A stretch of 64,000 bases of DNA, from contig JAESIW010000207.1 in NCBI GenBank assembly GCA_016802295.1, positions 265,978-329,977 of the forward strand, written 5' to 3'. The stretch is from Brachionus rotundiformis (taxonomy: Eukaryota; Rotifera; Eurotatoria; Ploima; Brachionidae). Shown here in pieces: positions 46,401 through 57,641 of this stretch. The notes beneath the pieces are model-generated. The model was not told the DNA's origin. It saw only the letters and a program-made list of their open reading frames with translations, and ran no database searches. A program made the translations under genes and the position numbers. Position 1 is the first letter of the stretch; every line of letters starts with the position of its first letter.

Positions 46401-49400
46401 TCTTTACCAATGGAATAAATGTTTCCTCAATAGAAGTGGCTCATTCGAATTCAATGGCACAGTATTTGGAAAAGAGCATGTTTAAGTAAGGCGAAAATGT
46501 TCTTTGGGAAAAAAAAAGTATTTTGTTTATTTTTAAAGAGAGGCTTACGATGTAGCTTGTCTAGGCGCTACACACCATGACTGGGAAACCCTTGGTCTCT
46601 TGGCCTTGGAAAATTTACATTTAGACATTGCCAGAAAGTCCTTTATTCGAATAAAGGACTATAAATTTTTGAATCTAATTTACAACATTTTGGAAATGAA
46701 GAAACAAGGTGGCTTGAAGAATGATGTAATTTTGGGCTTTTTTTACGCCTATCAGTCAAAGTTTACCGAGGCGGCCAAGTCGTTCCGTAAAGCTGGTGAT
46801 GAAAATTTGGCAATGCAAATGTTCACCGACTTGAGGATGTTTGACATGGCCAAAGAGTATATCAGTGGGGCCAATATGGACAAGAACAGCATTATGCTAA
46901 AGCAAGCTGAATGGTCGCTGCAGAGTGGAGACGCCAAAACAGCCGCTGAGTTGTACATAAATGCGAGACAATTTGGCAAAGCGATAGATTTGGCCGGCAA
47001 GAACAATTGGTCTGACATGCTTTTGGAAATAGTGAGAAAGCTGGACAAAGCAGATACAGAATCTCTGAACAAATGCGCCGAGTACTTCAAAAAAATGAAG
47101 CTGTTCAATTTTGCTGGCGAGGTTTATGAAAAAATGGGAAATATTAAAGAGCTTATTGAGCTGAGAATAGCTTCGAATCAATGGGAAGAAGTTTTTGCTT
47201 TGGCTAAGAAATACCCTGATCTTAACAACATGGCTCACTACAAGTATGGACAATGGCTAGCCGAAAATGATAAATTCGAGGAAGCACAAAAAGGTTTTTT
47301 AAATTTTCGACTTTTTTTATTTAATTAAGACAAAAATTAAAAATTATAGGCCTTAAAAATTTAATTTCTTTTTTTTTCCGTCTACCAGTCTTGTTATATT
47401 TTGTTTTTAATCTTATGTACCATATGTGCCATACCAAGAATTTTTTAAATTCAATTGTTTCATATGTGAAGAATTGGAAAGAAAAGTGATTTGGTAATTC
47501 ACAATACCATAATGAAAAAAACACCAAGCTGTTCATAATGATCAAATTAAAATGATCATGCTCAAAATTTTTAACAAAAATAGGTTTTTGTATATTTTTG
47601 GACAGAGAAAATTTATTACAAAATCACATTTCTAAATTAAACACTCATTGTTAAACTTAAGTCTTTATATCTGCAGATATCTGCCAAAATTTTATGCATG
47701 CAGAATTTAACATTTCTTGTTACACATAAAAATCTATCTTTGAATTAAAAAAAATCCTTAAAAAGTTAGCAAAAAATAATTTTAGGGCATGATCAATATT
47801 TGATCATAAACTTCAATATGCCGCTTCTGGCTTCTTTTTTCAAACATCAAAACCTCTGCTTGTAAGACTCTTAATAATTTTCAATAACATATTTAATAAT
47901 GATTACCACAAATTGAATAACAAAATAATAAATTTATTAAGAAAAGATCTAATATAAGCGTACTTTCCAACAAAATAAACACGTACATAAACGCTTTTCT
48001 GATATAATAAGTTCCAGATAAAATTCTTTAATATTTAAATTGTTTATAACAGTCTTTTCGTTTGTTAGTTTATTCCAAAAAGGATAGTCAATTGTAGTAG
48101 TCTTTCTATTTTTGTTATTGGGAATTTGAAAGATCCCAGAATCATCGCCAATATATGGTTTGCTATTGCAGTCACATTTTTGATTTGAGAGTCACTTCGG
48201 TTATAAATACCTAAGTCTGACACGTAAAACTTGGCATTTATCAATATTCAGTGATCTTGACAGTCTAAATTTGGTGCCTAAATCCGATTGTAGACTAAGG
48301 ATCGAGCTGAAACTTTTGATAAACGATATAATTTTTGTACCATCTGCATAAGCTTCACATTCATTAATGTAAAAACCCCAATACTGAGCCCTGAGGCACT
48401 CTAATTATCACATCTATCCAATTTGAACATGTTTCACCAAATATCGCTTTGTGACTTGTACCCTTCAAAAATTATGTGATCAATCATACGTTCACCATAG
48501 CCATTAAAACTAAGCTTATACAAAAACTTATCATAAGAAACTCTATTCAATGCTTTAGCACAATCTGTGTACACCAGATCCACCGAAAAGCCTTGATCTT
48601 TAGTAAAATTGTTTCTAGCAGATTTGTCAAGCACGATTTACCTGGCAAAAAACTATGTTGTCAACAAATGTTCTAGCATTACATCTTTTACTAGGCTCTC
48701 AAATATAAAGCATTTAATTTAGAAACTCTCTTGTGATATGGAATAGCAAAAGCCTGTCTCCAAAGCTATAGTAGTTGTCCAGTTTGAATCAATTTCTTGA
48801 AAATAAGCAAAAGAGGAAGAACAATTGATGCTGCACTCACTCCTGCACAAATTTTATCTGGCTCCATATCTTTGTTAATGTCCATTTTTTTAAGTTTTTC
48901 TAAGATTTTACCAACAGTTATTAGACACTCAAGATCTGAATCCTATTTAGTTGATGTCTTGAATTCAAACATAGGAATACCTCATGAATTTTCGGTACTA
49001 AAAGATCATTCTAGATTGCTATTATTATATTTTTATTAAAATATCTATAATTAAGTTATTATTAATATTTTTGTTTAGCTTTCAATGAGGCTGGATTTAA
49101 AAAAGAAGCTATCAAAGTTCTCGAAGAGCTGACACTTAATGCTGTAATTGAAAACAGATTCAACGATGCCAGCTACTATTATTGGCTTTTGTCAATGGAA
49201 TATCTTCAAATTGCTAGTGGTAATTTACTGTTGTTTAAATAAAATTAATAATTAACCAATAATTATAACAATAACACCTAATTAAGAAATCGTGCTGATT
49301 TATCTTTTCAAATTTTTTCATACTTTAAAAATTACTTTTTTAATTTTGCTTTATTAAATCTTTCAAAAAAAGTTTCAATGCAAAGCTCATTAACCACAAT

Positions 49401-50851
49401 GGTAATCACAATAATAAAGTCTTTATTCAATTATCTATTATGAGTTAAATTTATAAGAAGTCTATTTACTTGGAACTGGTATCAAAGAGTTTAACTAAAA
49501 CAAGGTTAAGTGACTAAAAAATGATTGTCATTTCATAAAATTATATTTTTTCATAGATAAATTGTGCATCACTTTTTAAATTAAATTAATAATTCAATTA
49601 AATAAAATTAATAATATCTTATTATATTCAAAAATTTTCAAATTTGATAAAATTTATCTAGATGAGCCAGATGACCAAGTAAGAGCTAAATCTCTAAATA
49701 AATTCAACGAATACCAACGCTTGGCCGAAATTTACTACACCTATGAGCACATACATCGCTATGTGGTAAAACTTTGGCAAAACATATTTTATTTTCTCAA
49801 GCTAACTTGAAATTAAGGCCGAACCTTTTACGGAACACTTGCCGGACACTCTCTTCAATGGGTCTAGATTTTTGTTCCACGAAATTAGCAAGGAACAGCA
49901 TATTCCTGTGGGCATTTCCAAATTGTAAACTTAAACAAAACAATCCTTTTTTATTTATTATAAGTAAAAAATTTAAAGCAAAATTTTGTACACTGGTGCA
50001 AAGATTTCCAAAGACATTCAAGCTTTCAAATTTTCGAGAAATATCCTAGAGCGAATGGACGAGGTAATGGTGCCACACAAGTTTACAGACGAAATCGAGC
50101 AACTTTCAATGAGCATAAAAGCCAAACCATTCAAAGACGATGAAGAACTTTTGCCATTGTGCTACCGCTGCAGTCATCACAATCCACTTCTTAATCCCAA
50201 AGGAAATTGCTGCGGCAATTGCGGACAACCTTACGTATTTTCATTTGCATCATTTGAGTCATTGCCATTGGTCGAATTTGTCATACCAGATGAGATAAGC
50301 GATGAAGAGGCTTTGTCTCTAATAGACTTTGTGCCCAATAGTCAATTTGACAAGGATGCCGAGATGAGAGAAAGAGAAGCAGTGTACGGAGACCTGAACA
50401 CAGCAAGGGGCTCAACCAACCGTCTGGTAATAGGTGAGCAAAAGGCAAGCAGCTCTTTGGCTAAAGATCCATTTGTGGCATTGATGAAAAAATATAGTGT
50501 AATTTTTATAAATTAGAATGGAGACTTTTCCTAAATTTTTTTTAAAGACAAACACTGGTGAGTATCGGCCGGTGATAGTTAATCGAGAGGTACTGAGAGC
50601 AATCGACCCGACCCATGTGTTTATTTGCAAATGGCCTTCTCCATTAAGATGGAAATTTTATAAGATAATTCTGGCTAATGAACCTATTGTAAAATGCAAT
50701 TTTTGTAATAGAGTGAGCTTTAATTAAGAAAATTTTTTTATTTTAATTAAAAATTTCTATTTAGTTTTTTCATACTGATGATTTTGAATTGAGTATTCTT
50801 CAAAAGGGACATTGTCCATTCTGCAGGAGATCAAAAAGCAATCTAATTTAA
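43458..50851 (+). CDS. IFT122: Intraflagellar transport protein 122 (IFT-A core)
   Basis: Thirteen exons: 43458-43507, 43563-43793, 43852-44215, 44269-44802, 45824-46246, 46367-46485, 46539-47293, 49079-49219, 49662-49765, 49818-49924, 49979-50498, 50548-50712 and 50765-50851. All phases agree and the product is 1,199 residues (human about 1,241). N-terminal WD repeats (GSKLIVAAGNKVLVFDPLDG, SGGADKTVIIWT, SSDGQYLALGFFNG), then STVHGL...DSMTDVI, the second propeller (EPNANSVAWN), TPR-like helices (ANDKFEEAQK-type AENDKFEEAQK) and C-terminal zinc knuckles (CYRCSHHNPLL, CCGNCGQPY, CNFCN, CPFCRR). It acts in retrograde ciliary transport. The acidic insert of the human second WD blade is absent. 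Intron 4 (1,021 bp) contains a palindromic MITE and intron 7 (1,785 bp) a LINE remnant; all other introns are 45-120 bp except intron 8 (442 bp). AATAAA at 50896. Confidence 0.96.
44925..45215. mobile_element. Palindromic foldback element in IFT122 intron 4
   Basis: Left arm GTGAAATTTGGTATAG, then GTTCTGTAAATACACC and AACAACATACAAAGTTCC. The right arm has the complements (GCAACTTTGTATGTTG, GCATTCATAGAAC, GTACCAAATTTCTCA). The arms pair imperfectly over about 140 bp each. Same family as 14062-14334 and 38731-39003. Confidence 0.65.
48040..48960 (-). pseudogene. LINE reverse transcriptase remnant in IFT122 intron 7
   Basis: On the minus strand: GKILEKLKKMDINKDMEPDK near 48850-48920, then VDLVYTDCAKALNRVSYDKF (first catalytic Asp region, changed at two positions), KLSFNGYGERMIDHI, and AYADGTKIISF, where the YADD box reads YADG. 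Several stops. It is antisense to IFT122 and must be spliced out. Confidence 0.7.
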
Positions 50852-51183
50852 TTAGATATTTTTTTAATTATTATTTTTTCTATTCATTTAAATTAAATAA
50901 AAATTTTGAACTATTATGAAGATTTTGAGATAATTTATTTTTTACATTTTTTAAAAAATACAATTAAATAAATTTTGAAGTTATGTCGAAGTATATTTGA
51001 TGACAAAGAGCGATGTACATTGATGTGAAATCGATTCACAGATTCATTATGATTTTACATCAATTTTAAATTAAATTTAAATTAACAAAATAATTTATTG
51101 GTAGATATAAAATGAGAAAATTTTTAATTTTAGTCATATAAATTGGATTTTAATTTCAAGTTTAATTTTAATTTTTATTTAAA

Positions 51184-51391
51184 CCGTAGACCCTTGCAAA
51201 TAAGCGCCCCCAAAATCGTGTCTTTATTGAAGAGTTTAAGCCTTTAGATGATAAAAAATTTTCTTCAAATTAAATAGTTTTTAGAGATCTAAGTATGCTT
51301 TACAAGGAAGCAACATAGATAGAACTAAGCCACTTTTGATTAGGTTTAAAAAAGGGTTCTGAGGGGGGCACTTATTTGCAAGAGTTAACGG
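51184..51391. mobile_element. MITE with pogo/Tc-like terminal inverted repeats
   Basis: Ends pair: left CCGTAGACCCTTGCAAATAA then GCGCCCCC, right complement CCGTTAACTCTTGCAAATAA then GTGCCCCCC. About 27 bp with a few mismatches, 208 bp in total. The ends share the CCGT...CTTGCAAA form with the larger element at 60170-60668, suggesting a common transposase. Confidence 0.7.
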
Positions 51392-51542
51392 TATTCAAAC
51401 TTTATAATATGTGCTTTCTTTTTAGTATTGTTTTTTTTATATACTCTCGCTTATATTGGAGACATAGATCGAAGACTTACATTTGGACATTTTAATGATA
51501 AAATTTGGAAATTATCCTAATCGGCTGTGAAGTTCATTTCAA

Positions 51543-51854
51543 TTCGATCGTTTCAATTCAGAAAAATTTGAATTAATTTTTTACTATAAGAAATAATTTA
51601 GTTCTGTAAAATGTTTAATGTTTAAGCAACTTTGCTTAATCCGAAAATATATGTCTGCAAAAACTTTGCAAAGTAAGTGCACAATTGATTTGAGTACTTT
51701 TAAATGGCGTGCAAAATGCATAAAATTGCAGAGTATTTTGCAGACTTATTTCACTATATTAAGCAAATTTGCTTATAATTGAGCATCTTGTAGAACTAAA
51801 TTATCTCTTTTAGTAAAATAGTTATTCAAGATTTTCTCAATTGAAATGATCGAA
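51543..51854. mobile_element. 312-bp near-complete palindrome
   Basis: Arms start TTCGATCGTTTCAATTCAGA on the left against TTCGATCATTTCAATTGAGA read from the right. Pairing continues through TAATTTAGTTCT, TAAGCAA(C/A)TTTGCTTAAT and GTCTGCAAAA almost to the centre. It could fold into a single long hairpin. No coding content. Confidence 0.75.
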
Positions 51855-51928
51855 CTGAAGCCAACTTTTCCTAATAGCTTAATTACATTTAAGCTTATTT
51901 CTTTCAATCTGTTAATGTAATATTCATC

Positions 51929-52174
51929 CTAACAATTTTTATAACTCTCTAACATCTTATTTCTTAATTCTAATTTATGTACTAGTTCTCTAATTTTTTC
52001 ATGAGCAATGTCAAGATTTTCTTCTAACTGAATAAATCTGTCCTGATATAATCCTTTTTCATTATCAAAAGAAGAAATGATAAGGTTTTGTGAATTTTCA
52101 ATATTTTTTACATGAGGATTTTTTTGGATTTCATATTGTTCACCCAGTTTAATCCAGACTTGCGCAAAAGTCAA
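51929..52174 (-). CDS. Unrecognised coiled-coil exon or fragment
   Basis: About 80 open codons without an ATG, rich in Glu/Lys/Leu heptads (…LEENLDIAHEKIRELVHKLE…), ending in TAG. It might be a terminal exon (an acceptor-like AAAG lies near the 5' end) or transposon debris. Family unknown. The palindrome at 51543-51854 ends 75 bp downstream. Confidence 0.3.
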   Translation of the reverse strand: MTFAQVWIKLGEQYEIQKNPHVKNIENSQNLIISSFDNEKGLYQDRFIQLEENLDIAHEKIRELVHKLELRNKMLESYKNC

Positions 52175-53619
52175 AAAAAAGTCTTTAAAAAGTCTAAAAT
52201 TAATTTTTAATTTTTTTTAAAGTCAAGTCATTTTACTTGACTTGAAATTTTAATTTAAAAAAAAAGTTATCAAAATTGATTTGAAAAGAAGTGCATTTAA
52301 TGCAAATTAAAGTTTCTTTGAATTAATTCTGATCCGGAAACTTAAGAAAAAATCAACCATTAAGCAAATTTGGTAAAAGTCTTAAGTCAATCTTGATCTG
52401 TGTGGTAAGTTGATGTAACCAGATCTAGAAAAAAGCTTTTCGACTGGTCCTTAAGAAGCATTCCTTAGCAAGCAAAAATTTTAGTGCAAGTGTTGAAAGA
52501 CCCGGTAACTTTGACATTGTTTCTCATCCAAAATCTTGCATCATCTTCGCAAAAACTAGCATTTTTGTATTTCTCTAACTTATTAAAAACTTTCGTCGTT
52601 TTGTTGGCGTTTTAGCAGACTTGATTCTGATTTGAATCGTGATGTGATTTCTATCATTAATTAACAAGTCTTTTAGACTATTATTCACAAGTCTGAAATT
52701 TTCAAATGCTGTATTAGCTCTAACAAACTCGGTACATTAAGACTAAGAGTTGAGTGTAGATCGTCTTAAATTTCATTTGTATCAAACTCGAATAGTTCTA
52801 AAATATTTATAATTTAAGCGAGTCTTGATTGCTCATTTCAAAATAAAGCAAATTTAGTGTTTCAATTAGATCGGTCAATTTTTTTACAAACATGGCCCGT
52901 AATCACTTTGATCATCTCACTATTCCACCCTAATTTTATTGGTTTTGGAATTGGGTTATATTGCGTAATTGTAGCCAAGTTGAAAGAGAAATCTTTTTTT
53001 CCATATGCTTTGCTGAAATCTTTATGCATTTTTTTATTATTCTTTTGACGTTGTTGATTTTTATAAGGCTTTTTTTACCAGAAATTGGGGAGAACATCTC
53101 AAATGCATCTATCCTAGTTCAAAAATAAATCAAATATTTGAACAATCATCATTTACTATTCTGAGACTTTTCACCAAACCCGAACTCCTCAGAAATTTTT
53201 TCTATTTCTCTTTTAATACCGGTTTCAAGCTTTGAAATCTTTTTACAGCGAAGAACATGTTTTAAATGCAAAATTTTCGTCTAAGTGAATTGATATTCCA
53301 GGAAACGACTTTAATCGTCGATCTGTCCAAACATCTTTTGTAGCGAAGCAAACCGTATTTTTTATTAATAATAGTCTTAATCAGTAATACATTTGGCCTT
53401 TCGCTTTATCTTGCAATTTTATCAAACTTTTTTCCTCGATGTTTCCATTTTTTGCAAATAAGTGACATGAGAGTGTGAAACGGTTCAAATTCAACTAAAC
53501 GATAAGGAAGTCCATATCGTTTTCTCAAACCCTTTAGAAATCAAATTAAAGATAAAAATTGAGATGGTGCTGGTCTACTTGTATTAATTAAGAAGAATTT
53601 TAAGTGTCTAAATTATAAT

Positions 53620-54010
53620 TTCTTTGATGATATTTCAGCAATCTCAATCGAAATACATTAAGATAATTAGAAAAATTAATTTTCTTTTAAGCTATAATGC
53701 ATCCTTCTTTGGAAACTTGCTCTTTTTTAATTTTTTGGAGCAGTTTATTTTAATTAATGATCCTAATAAAAGACTGGTTCTTGTTGGTGGCCTAAATATG
53801 AATCTTTTAAACGAAGATATTAGTTTTAGAGAATTTCTTAAAAACTTCTCTCTAAAACAATTAAAAATCCACCAACAAGAAGAGGTTTAAATTAGGGTTA
53901 GGGTATCAATGTTAAGTTGAGTCATTAAGATTATATTAGAAAGAAAGATTTTGATTTTATTTAGTCTAAATGAGGTTGTCCTAATAGTGATCACAAATTT
54001 CTTTAAGGCT
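53620..54010 (+). pseudogene. LINE endonuclease (APE-type) remnant
   Basis: The frame contains KRLVLVGGLNMNLLNEDISF, matching the GDxN block of AP-type endonucleases with the catalytic Asp changed to Gly. Further on, beyond stops, a VVLI-SDHKFL-like segment fits the C-terminal SDH block. Heavily decayed; other parts of the LINE may lie at 53280-53600. Confidence 0.5.
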
Positions 54011-54606
54011 TAAATCTTGTTTCGACAAGAATTAACCTGAAATTATTTTGTTTGATATTTTCGTCTAACACAAATTTAGAAAAATAAGAAAAATATAAAA
54101 GCTGGATAGAATAAGAAATTGTTTAATCATACAATTTTAACTAAAACATAACCAACCTTATTTTGGAAGAGTTTGGTGAAAAATTCCGCCTTGACCTTCG
54201 TTCATCCAAAAAAATGTGCGATCAAATCTCAAGATTTAAACATATTCTCTTCGATATTGATTATATAATGTAATTGAAAAAATCACCATAGGTTCAAAAT
54301 TTATCCAAAGAAAATCTTATTATTCTAGCTCTCCTTTTACATGCTAATACAAAGCTCTTCAAACAAAAAGAAAATTTTTTTCCTTTTTTAAATTGGAAAA
54401 ACTTGAAACTATGTCTATAAACACTGTAAAATAATAAAAGCAAGAAAAAAAATTTAGTATAAAATATTATATTTATTACATGATTTAAATTAATTTTATC
54501 CAAAGCTATCCGAATAAGACTCGCATAGTTTTTAAAAAGGATTATATGCAGTTGGTTAAGGACTATAAACTCCAATTTATAATTGTGTTACTTTGATTAA
54601 TTTTTC

Positions 54607-54897
54607 TTAAATACATGTTGACTTGACGGTTTTCACTTTTACAGACATGGATTTATTCAAAGTTTTAAAAAAAAATACATGTTTTTCCGTTTTATTAAGC
54701 AAAAAGCATTTCAAACAATAAAAATTTAGACCAGAATTTATTTTACTGATATAATTGTATAAATTAAGTTTTTTTTCAATCTCAATGTCAAGACTAATCG
54801 ACAGAGAAGTCCCCCTGTCATGAGGACTAACTAACACTTCATTTATTATTAATCTTTGAATTGACTCTAAACAGAGCAGGTATTTATGTAGATTCAT
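54607..54897 (-). other. Dispersed-repeat open frame
   Basis: 96-codon ATG frame containing LIINEVLVSPHDRGTSLSIS. A diverged copy of the underlying sequence is at 34288-34345 (minus-strand reading gives INRVLIGLYDMGTSLLI). Occurrence at two places suggests an unclassified mobile element or repeat rather than a single-copy gene. Confidence 0.35.
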
Positions 54898-55640
54898 TGC
54901 TTTTTTTATTTTTTCCAGTGATTAGATAGAATTTTAGAGTAAATTGCTTATTAATTACAGTTATAATAAAAGATAATAAAATTAACAGTTGAAAAATAAT
55001 TTTGTTTTATGAGGGAAGATGTTCCGCTTTTGCTTTTGATTTATTTACTGAAGGATAGACAGTGCCATACAAAATGTAACAGACACTTTTCACAAGATTA
55101 AAGCTACAATTACGCATCTCTGGTTGCAAAACACTAATTTAGAAAACATTTAATTTATTTAAATCAATTATTTTTTTTAAATTTTGTTTACAATCAGAAC
55201 ATTTTAATAATATTCGAATTCCAAATTTTTTAGATTTTAATCAAATTAAAAAAAATTAAATAAAGGAAAATAAAAACTGTTTAATAGTTGGTTTAATTCT
55301 TGATTTGAATAAATTTCATTTGTTTAACAGTTGATCTAATTTTTCAAGTTTGACTTTTCTTCAGTGTCAATATGTACATAAGGTGAGAATTTAAATAGTA
55401 ATCAAAATGTATGAAATTCAACATTCAAAAGAATATAAATAAGAAATTTTAAAATTTTGTAAAATTTCGGGAAAATACCAATCATGTCCAGCAAATTATG
55501 CATACTTTCGTATACAACAATTTGGTTTTTTAATATATGGATTTTATTGATGTTAGGCAAGCATCTTTTTGTTTCAAAAATAAATAAACTATTAAAAATT
55601 ATTATCAATTTTTTTTTATTAAATTTAATTAGGAACTGTA

Positions 55641-56084
55641 ATGCTGGTTTACAATAACCAAGTGAGAATAATTAAAGAGTTTCCAGATTCATGTTTGATC
55701 ACAACAACCACGGCTAGTTTAACATCAACTACTAGTCCAACGACAAGCACCAGCACTGAATATTTGCCAAGCACTTTTCAACAAACCATCACATCAGTGG
55801 AAACAACAGTCGAGCCAGGAGGTTTCGGATCTGCGTGCAACAGTACCAGTGATTGTAACTATTCAACATTCAATCTTAGTGATGGAACTGTGATCAACTC
55901 AATTGAATGTTTAAATGATACTTGTAGTTGCTCGTCACCATATTCTATCTATATTTACGAAAGCTCAAGCAAAATATATTTTTGTAAATTAGATAGAGGT
56001 GATTCCTGTGTAGAGACAATTCAATGTGCAGGAGGAACATGCAACAAAGGACAAAATTATACATGTTCTAATGTATCTGGATGA
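55641..56084 (+). CDS. Thr/Ser-rich and cysteine-rich secreted protein exon
   Basis: About 147 codons. A mucin-like Thr/Ser stretch (about residues 21-55) is followed by a cysteine module (GSACNSTSDCNY, LNDTCSCSSPY, GDSCVETIQCAGGTC) of the same EB-like style as the gene at 10-15.7 kb. Several N-glycosylation sequons. An acceptor (TTTAATTAG) precedes the frame at 55632, so the signal peptide exon is probably upstream and not identified. Ends in TGA at 56082-56084. Confidence 0.5.
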   Translation: MLVYNNQVRIIKEFPDSCLITTTTASLTSTTSPTTSTSTEYLPSTFQQTITSVETTVEPGGFGSACNSTSDCNYSTFNLSDGTVINSIECLNDTCSCSSPYSIYIYESSSKIYFCKLDRGDSCVETIQCAGGTCNKGQNYTCSNVSG

Positions 56085-57641
56085 AGGTTTCTTTTTAGAA
56101 CATTTTTTTTACAATTAAAAATATTTAAGGATTTAAATTTTAAGGTAAAATTGTCAATTAAAAATGCTTATAGTATTATGTCAATGTTATTAAATTAACC
56201 TGTTTATCTAGATAATAAAATTTTTAAAAACACTGATTGACAAATTTTTTGGAAATAAAACTTTAAAATTTTATACTTTCATTAATATATTTTTCTAAAA
56301 AAAAACAATCTTAAGGACACCCCAAAACTGGCCTTTCTTTTAAAAAGGGTTAAACAAAATAGATATCATTGAATTTAAATGGACCAATTAGTACATAATA
56401 TGCTCTTTTTTTAATATCAATTGACTCTTGGTCTTCGTCAGATGAATTTCCGAGTCTTTAAATCTGAGATTTTTCTTCAATATTTATCCTCTTGTTTTGT
56501 CACTTAACAGCTCAATAAGTAAAATTCAAATACGGACGATTACTGGTAGAGCCAAATTTAAAAAGAAATAACACAGTGGCTTTCGTGAGCTCCTACAACT
56601 TGAAAAACAATACAAGACTCATTAGGAAGATGAAAGGACGTCTCCAGTAGATGTTGCAAAGGGACATTTCTTAACTTTCTTAACCGGTTTCTTGTCCAAA
56701 ATTAATAAAATTCTTGTAAGATGATAATAATTTTTATATATTTGTTAGTATACTTTCTTAGCTTTCAAAAAATCAATAATTTACTTATCCCTACCGTGAC
56801 GTTATTCACAGTTTTAATTTTAATTTAAATTAAAATCTATTGATCATTGCTCTTCAATCTTTCTATTTCTAATTATTTTTATAAAAAGGGCTTTTTCTCA
56901 AATATTCTCCAAAAGTAAAACAAAGTTAAAACTTTAAGTTAGGCCCAATATTTTATTGTAATTGTAGTACTTTAGTTGTCATTATTTTAAATAAATAAAA
57001 ATTAATTAAAAAAGTGTTTCTCTTTATTAGATCCTTATAATAGGATAACATATGTATTTTTTTCTATATTTATGTTCCTTTTTCTATTTTCTTGGAGTTC
57101 AATAGTTTTGGTTTCGGATATTCGTTTTGTCATATAACTATCTGATGTCTTGAATAATTAATCAGCAAAACTTATTAAAATTAATTTTACCTTATGAATA
57201 AAAGGTAAAATGAATTGATTCAGTATATGAGAAACTCTTTTATATTATTATTTATCTTCAAATTATATAGTTAAATAAAGAATTAGTTAGAGCAATCTTT
57301 TCATTGTCCCATGGTATATTACAGTGTCCCAATAAACTTATTAAATACAACTAAGTACACATACAGTTATCTAGACGACCTTCTCATGGTAAAAACCATT
57401 CTAAAACCGGTTAAGGAAATTAGGTCCTTTAGGACCAGACTGCTTCTGAATTTGATTTGGGACCATTCTCGATTTCTGATCAAATTATTAATTTAAAAAA
57501 AATTTTATTAAAAAATAAATAACAACAAAAATAGATAAAACAAATCAATAATACTAAATTTTAGATTCTTTACTTTTAAATTCCAAATCTCATTTTTTCT
57601 TTAAATCAAAAAAAAATAAATTAATTAAAATTTAAACAAAA
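56085..57641. other. Intergenic, no gene seen
   Basis: No supported gene. A short plus-strand frame at 57311-57496 has the string SYLDDLL but nothing else of a reverse transcriptase. Confidence 0.4.

Noticed and set aside
57311..57496. Frame with SYLDDLL, like a reverse transcriptase active site
   Set aside because: No other RT motif lies upstream or downstream, and the frame is short; chance match.
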